Below are positions 7,369 through 10,703 of a stretch of 10,703 nt of DNA, in pieces. The stretch is from positions 1 through 10,703 of the forward strand of contig CAIYOB010000157.1 of NCBI GenBank assembly GCA_903927685.1. The letters run 5' to 3'. A program made the position numbers and the translations under genes. Source of the stretch: an uncultured Planctomycetaceae bacterium (GTDB taxonomy: Bacteria > Planctomycetota > Planctomycetia > Pirellulales > Pirellulaceae). Below the pieces are notes generated by a model that was not told the DNA's origin, did not search any database, and saw only the letters and a list, made by a program, of their open reading frames with translations. Position 1 is the stretch's first letter; the number at the start of each line of letters is the position of its first letter.

Positions 7369-7450
7369 GGCGCTGCACTCGACCTCAGGCACGCCCCAAC
7401 AAGCCGCTGGCAGGTACGCAGCACCAGTCCCAAAGCAACACCGCGGTTCT

Positions 7451-7500
7451 GTCGCCTTTCGCTCCGCGAAAGGGCGTTCTTTCGTGGAGCGAAAGACGAC
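7451..7500. repeat. 50-bp imperfect palindrome, 22-bp stem
   Basis: The left arm 7451-7472 pairs with the right arm 7479-7500 across a 6-nt loop. The only defects are one C-A mismatch (7455/7496) and one G-T pair (7466/7485). Each arm also contains a smaller near-palindrome, CTTTCGCTCCGCGAAAG and CTTTCGTGGAGCGAAAG. It lies 20 nt beyond the stop codon of the TIM-barrel gene (7520), where a bidirectional terminator or 3'-end stabiliser would be expected. There is no T-tract on either strand, so Rho-independent termination of the classic type is not supported. A mobile, MITE-like or REP-like repeat is the alternative. Confidence 0.8.
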
Positions 7501-7519
7501 CTTGTTGGTGGACGAGTCC

Positions 7520-8437
7520 CTAGCCCAAGGCCGCCTTGCAGAACTGCACGCACTTGGCCACTTCCCGCACGGCGTCGGAATCATCGGGGACCTTGTACTC
7601 CAACTCGATATCGGCGGGGATGGTCAGTTGGTTCTTCTTCAGGTACTGCAGGACCTCCGCGACCGGCGTTTCGCCTTCACCGAACGGCAAGTTCGGGCCG
7701 TTGTCGCGTTTCCGGTCTTTCAAGTGCAGGCTCAGGATCCGGTCGCGGTGCTTTTCCAGCAGTGGCAGCGGCGACTGGTTCGTGCCGGCGACGTAGTGGC
7801 CGATGTCAAAGTTGATGCCCAGGTACTTGCCGTGCGTCAGGATCTCGCCGTCGTAGGTGGTCGGCGTCAGCTGCGTGTGATTGTGAAACCCGATCATGAT
7901 CTGATGCTTGTCGGCGATCGGTCCCAGCCGCCGGGCCGCTTCTTCCGACAGCTCGCGGGTGATGCCTTTGGCTCCCAAAGCTTTGGCCACTGCAAAATAG
8001 TATTCAATCTGCTCGTCCGGCATGCCGGGATTGCCGATGTCGCCAAACTTGACGATGTGGATGTTGACGCCCGCGTCGTTGTACATCTTCCGCAGGGCTG
8101 CGTAGCGGTCCATCGGCGCGGACAGCCGCCACTCCAGCAGCGCTTTGTTCTCGCCCTTCCGGCCCGTCGGCGCGCCGGCGAACCGCTCGGCCGGATCGCC
8201 CATCAACTCGACCGAGCTGATCCCGCATTGCAGAATGTACTTGAGCAAATCCTCGGCGCTGCTGGGCAGCGAGCGGTAGCTGTAGGTGATCACGCCGATC
8301 TGGACGCCGTGGAACTTGGAATTGGGGCGGGCGGCATCCGCGGCACGGGCCAAGCCGGGGCTTAGCGACGTCGCGGCCAAAGCGGCCGTGCCGGCCAGGA
8401 ACGAGCGGCGGGACAAGGCGAGTTCGTGTTGGTCCAT
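7520..8437 (-). CDS. Tat-exported sugar phosphate isomerase/epimerase-type TIM barrel
   Basis: This 305-aa protein has a twin-arginine signal (SRRSFLAG, R10/R11, followed by an alanine-rich hydrophobic run and ARA-AD near residue 32). Export in the folded state fits a metal-bound enzyme. The mature part is a xylose-isomerase-like TIM barrel (AP endonuclease 2 superfamily, IolE/sugar phosphate isomerase-epimerase type). Strand-end motifs are SVELMGDP (E77), IGFHNHT (H185/H187), INFDIGHY (D211, H214), SLHLKDRK (H238, D241) and IELEY (E278, E280), which together could form the usual divalent-metal site. Planctomycetes carry many Tat-exported paralogues of this fold. The actual substrate is unknown, and isomerase activity is assumed from the fold only. 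The start is supported by GAGGAAG at 8442-8448. It is divergent from the HEAT-repeat gene, with 123 nt between the starts, and convergent with the NAGPA-family gene. Confidence 0.9.
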   Translation of the reverse strand: MDQHELALSRRSFLAGTAALAATSLSPGLARAADAARPNSKFHGVQIGVITYSYRSLPSSAEDLLKYILQCGISSVELMGDPAERFAGAPTGRKGENKALLEWRLSAPMDRYAALRKMYNDAGVNIHIVKFGDIGNPGMPDEQIEYYFAVAKALGAKGITRELSEEAARRLGPIADKHQIMIGFHNHTQLTPTTYDGEILTHGKYLGINFDIGHYVAGTNQSPLPLLEKHRDRILSLHLKDRKRDNGPNLPFGEGETPVAEVLQYLKKNQLTIPADIELEYKVPDDSDAVREVAKCVQFCKAALG

Positions 8438-8481
8438 GTTGCTTCCTCAGAAAACAAGAGTGACTTGGAAAACTCCAGTGG

Positions 8482-8499
8482 CCGCATTGTACAATGCGG
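8482..8499. promoter_or_regulatory. 18-bp perfect palindrome with a -10-like box on each strand
   Basis: CCGCATTGTACAATGCGG is a perfect palindrome centred at 8490/8491 in the spacer between two divergent genes. It contains TACAAT on the plus strand (8490-8495) and TACAAT on the minus strand (8491-8486), overlapping by two bases. Each box would place a transcription start about 40-60 nt before its gene. A possible plus-strand -35, TTGGAA (8465-8470), has a long 19-nt spacer. A possible minus-strand -35 is TTGTAG (8512-8507), with a short 15-nt spacer. It may be a back-to-back promoter, a binding site for a dimeric regulator, or both. Confidence 0.55.
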
Positions 8500-8549
8500 G
8501 CGCGGGCTACAACATCCAGGGCCTGCCTGGGACACGTGCCTTTCGATTC

Positions 8550-8554
8550 GGGAG
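8550..8554 (+). promoter_or_regulatory. Ribosome-binding site deciding the HEAT-protein start
   Basis: GGGAG ends 6 nt before the GTG at 8561. The protein from this GTG begins directly with a signal-peptide-like sequence, which supports GTG over the downstream in-frame ATG at 8615, which would cut the signal peptide in half. Confidence 0.75.
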
Positions 8555-8560
8555 ACGACC

Positions 8561-10703
8561 GTGAGTGGCCGAACAACGCTGCCAGTGCTCTGCTTGGCGG
8601 GTGGGATCGTTCTCATGGCTGTCGCCGTTGCGTCGGCCTCGTCGGCAAACACCCCGGTCGAACACGAGAGCCAGTGGTGGCCCAAGGGCCAAGGGGGCAG
8701 CCTGGGCACGACGGCCTATCGTCCCAGTCCCCCGGAGCAACCGTTCTTTGATCGGCTCACGGCCGACGAAGTGACCACGGGATCGGACTCCGCGTCCTAC
8801 GACTTGCCGACCAGGGACCGCAAGTACGTCGGCTGGTTCGGGATCGTCCGCGAGATCGAGGAACAGAGGGACGCCAACCGGACGGTCCTGACCGTCGAGC
8901 ACAAGTACTTTGACGGCCTGACCGACGCCCATCTTCTGTCCGTTTCCTTCAACGGCGGGGGCGATTTTCAAGTCGTGCTGACCGGCACGGGCCTGCGGAT
9001 CCCGCCGTTGAGTCTGGTGAAAGTCTACGGCAAGGTCACGCGGGGCGCGGGAGACGCGATGCCGCGAATCGAGGCCGAGTTCGTCCGCAACTGGCATTGG
9101 GGCACATTCACGTTCCTTGCCGCCTACGGCACGCAACAGGGAAGTGAAAAATGGCGCCAGCTGAACCAGATTCCGCTCGATTCGATCTACGATCCCTGGC
9201 CGCACCCTTGCCAGCACTACTACGAGGAACGGCTCGGCAAGCGCCCCGACAGTCCGGAGATCCGCCAGCGACTGCTCGATGCCGCCGGTTCCATGTCAGC
9301 GGATGCACGTCGGGCAATGGAACGTTTGGCGGACCTGCTGGCAGTGGGGCACCCGTGGTGTCCGGCGGAGACGATGAGACAGGCGACGGAGTTTGCCGAG
9401 ATCCGCGGCCTCGTCAAGGCGACCGATACGCGCCCCGCGGCGCTCGCCCTGCTGCTGCACGCCTTGCAGGAAAACGACGAGCGATTCGCCTGGTCTGCCA
9501 CGGAGAAGTTCGCCGCCTTGGACCCGACGGGCGAGGCGGTCGATTCCCTGGTCAAGCTCCTCGACACGGCCGCGCCGCGGGTCCAAGCCGGGGCGGCCCG
9601 CGTGTTGCTGTCGGGATACGGCGCGAAAGCGGCCCCGGCGGTGGCGGCGTTGAGCAAGTGCGTGGCGGCGACCGAACCCGATCTCCGGCAGGACGCGATC
9701 CTTGCCTTGGCGGAGATCGGACCGGCCGCCCAGTCGGCGGTCCCTGTGCTGCAGGCCGTCCTGCGCGACGCGGATCAAAACGCGCGCGTCAACGCAGCCA
9801 AAGCCATCTGGCAGATTACCCGCGAAGCGGATGAAGTGGTCTCCGTGCTGGCCGGTGTTCTCGAGAAGGGCGACGACGAGGTACGGCACGCCGCGGCCGA
9901 ACAGATCCAGGAAATGGGCCCCTGGGCCGAAGCCGCCGTCCCGGCCTTGAGCAAGATGCTGCAGGACAAGGACTGGTCCCAGCGCTACGCGGCCGCGGAA
10001 GCCCTGGGCGCGATCGGCCCCCCAGCCGCTCCGGCGCTCCCGGCACTGATCGCAGCGTTTCGGCGGGAGGAGGAAGAGTCCATGGTGCAAACGCAGTGCG
10101 TCGACGCCCTCGGCGAGATCGGCGATGCGGCGGCCGTTCACTTTCTGATCGCCGCGTTGGAGCACGCAGAAGACTCCGTGCGCGGGCACGCCGTCGAAGC
10201 CTTGGAGTCGCTGGGCCCTCGGGCCGAGTCGGCGGTTCCCGCGTTGCTGCGAGTCGTCCAGCACGACGCAGCCAACGGCTGGCTCGCAGCCCGCGCCCTG
10301 GGAAGAATCGACGTCGAGGGCCTCAGCGTGCCCGTGTTGATCGGCAAGCTGGCTGGCCCAGATGCCCAGCTGCGGCGTTTCGCGGCCTTGGGCTTGACCG
10401 GTATGGGACGCAAAGCGTCCGCCGCCGCGGACACGCTGCACCAGGGCCTGCGCGATCCGGATCCAGCGGCCCGCATCGCCGCCGCCGAAGCCTATTGGGC
10501 GGTGTCGGGGCAGGCCGACGACGCCGTGCGAGTCCTCCGCTCCGAACTCGCCGGCTCGGCTGATTGGACCACCCAGATGTGGTCCGCCGACGCCTTGGCC
10601 GAGATCGGCCCCGCCGCCCGGGCGGCCGTTCCCGAACTGATGGCCTGCTTGACCAACGACACACGCTACGTCGTCACCACGTCCGCCGAAGCCCTGGGCA
10701 AAA
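8561..10703 (+). CDS. Exported HEAT-repeat protein, 3' end beyond the window
   Basis: The open frame continues through the right edge, giving at least 714 residues with no stop. Residues 1-29 are a signal peptide or membrane anchor (PVLCLAGGIVLMAVAVASASSA). A soluble domain of about residues 85-185 follows, with alternating hydrophobic segments (YVGWFGIVREIE, RTVLTVEHKYF, PPLSLVKVYGKVTRG, RIEAEFVRNWHW), possibly an OB-like beta-barrel. That fold is only an impression. A helical linker (about 190-320) leads to about eleven HEAT/PBS-type repeats from about residue 325 to the edge. They follow the pattern VPxLxxxLxDxDxxVRxxAAxALGxIGPxA, for example QSAVPVLQAVLRDAD and RYAAAEALGAIGP. HEAT solenoids act as protein-binding scaffolds; no catalytic motif is visible. 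The GTG start is supported by GGGAG. It is divergent from the TIM-barrel gene and separated from it by the palindrome. The biological role is unknown. Confidence 0.9.
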   Translation, partial: MSGRTTLPVLCLAGGIVLMAVAVASASSANTPVEHESQWWPKGQGGSLGTTAYRPSPPEQPFFDRLTADEVTTGSDSASYDLPTRDRKYVGWFGIVREIEEQRDANRTVLTVEHKYFDGLTDAHLLSVSFNGGGDFQVVLTGTGLRIPPLSLVKVYGKVTRGAGDAMPRIEAEFVRNWHWGTFTFLAAYGTQQGSEKWRQLNQIPLDSIYDPWPHPCQHYYEERLGKRPDSPEIRQRLLDAAGSMSADARRAMERLADLLAVGHPWCPAETMRQATEFAEIRGLVKATDTRPAALALLLHALQENDERFAWSATEKFAALDPTGEAVDSLVKLLDTAAPRVQAGAARVLLSGYGAKAAPAVAALSKCVAATEPDLRQDAILALAEIGPAAQSAVPVLQAVLRDADQNARVNAAKAIWQITREADEVVSVLAGVLEKGDDEVRHAAAEQIQEMGPWAEAAVPALSKMLQDKDWSQRYAAAEALGAIGPPAAPALPALIAAFRREEEESMVQTQCVDALGEIGDAAAVHFLIAALEHAEDSVRGHAVEALESLGPRAESAVPALLRVVQHDAANGWLAARALGRIDVEGLSVPVLIGKLAGPDAQLRRFAALGLTGMGRKASAAADTLHQGLRDPDPAARIAAAEAYWAVSGQADDAVRVLRSELAGSADWTTQMWSADALAEIGPAARAAVPELMACLTNDTRYVVTTSAEALGK

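Larger units (their letters stand above)
7273..7519. repeat. Hairpin-rich intergenic repeat region between convergent genes
   Basis: This 247-bp stretch between two convergent genes contains at least three inverted-repeat structures (7314-7352, 7346-7368 and 7451-7500) and no credible gene. Open frames through it have no ribosome-binding site and overlap the isomerase gene antisense. The phrases GGGTGGCTGGGGTCGAG and CTTTCGCTCCGCGAAAG look like dispersed intergenic repeats I recall from planctomycete genomes. That recollection needs a genome-wide search. Given its position, the region could end transcription from both sides. Confidence 0.6.

Noticed and set aside
7148..8365. 405-residue plus-strand open frame starting inside the NAGPA-family gene
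   Set aside because: It overlaps one real gene in another frame, crosses the repeat region and then runs antisense to the TIM-barrel gene. This is a chance open frame.
9296..10441. 381-residue minus-strand open frame
   Set aside because: It is antisense to the HEAT repeats. Repetitive GC-rich coding DNA commonly leaves the opposite strand open, and the plus frame shows the regular helical repeat pattern.

Overview
The window is high-GC bacterial DNA that most resembles a planctomycete (Pirellulales-like). The indications are a Tat-dependent sugar isomerase/epimerase-type TIM barrel, a secreted FG-GAP propeller fused to an alpha/beta hydrolase, a large exported HEAT-repeat protein, and non-coding repeats of a style I recall from planctomycete genomes. 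The taxonomic call rests on these family impressions, not on a marker gene.

Layout. Positions 1-180 hold a 37-bp tandem repeat array that probably continues past the left edge. From 6254 leftward to 212, four genes lie on the minus strand with gaps of only 40-70 nt: a secreted propeller/hydrolase fusion (6254-4053), a membrane-anchored triple-PAS histidine kinase (4002-1984), a single-domain Rcp1-like response regulator (1943-1467) and a soluble receiver-histidine kinase (1396-212). A divergent intergenic region (6255-6387) separates them from a plus-strand secreted phosphodiester-glycosidase (NAGPA) family protein (6388-7272). A repeat-rich, hairpin-forming stretch (7273-7519) lies between this gene and the convergent Tat-exported TIM-barrel protein on the minus strand (8437-7520). 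A second divergent region, carrying an 18-bp perfect palindrome with a TACAAT -10-like box on each strand, separates that gene from a plus-strand HEAT-repeat protein that starts at 8561 and runs off the right edge.

How the genes may work together. The three signalling proteins form a compact phosphorelay with two kinases and two receiver domains but no DNA-binding output domain. Signal output must therefore go through protein contacts or through a regulator encoded elsewhere. The secreted hydrolase, the glycosidase-family protein and the TIM-barrel protein suggest extracytoplasmic carbohydrate or ester metabolism, but no shared pathway can be shown from the sequence. No tRNA, rRNA, transposase, CRISPR array or phage gene was seen. 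I found no clearly new system. The most unusual items are the kinase-regulator-kinase cassette behind a secreted enzyme, the tandem array with ordered divergence, the palindromic divergent promoter candidate and the hairpin-rich dispersed-type repeats.
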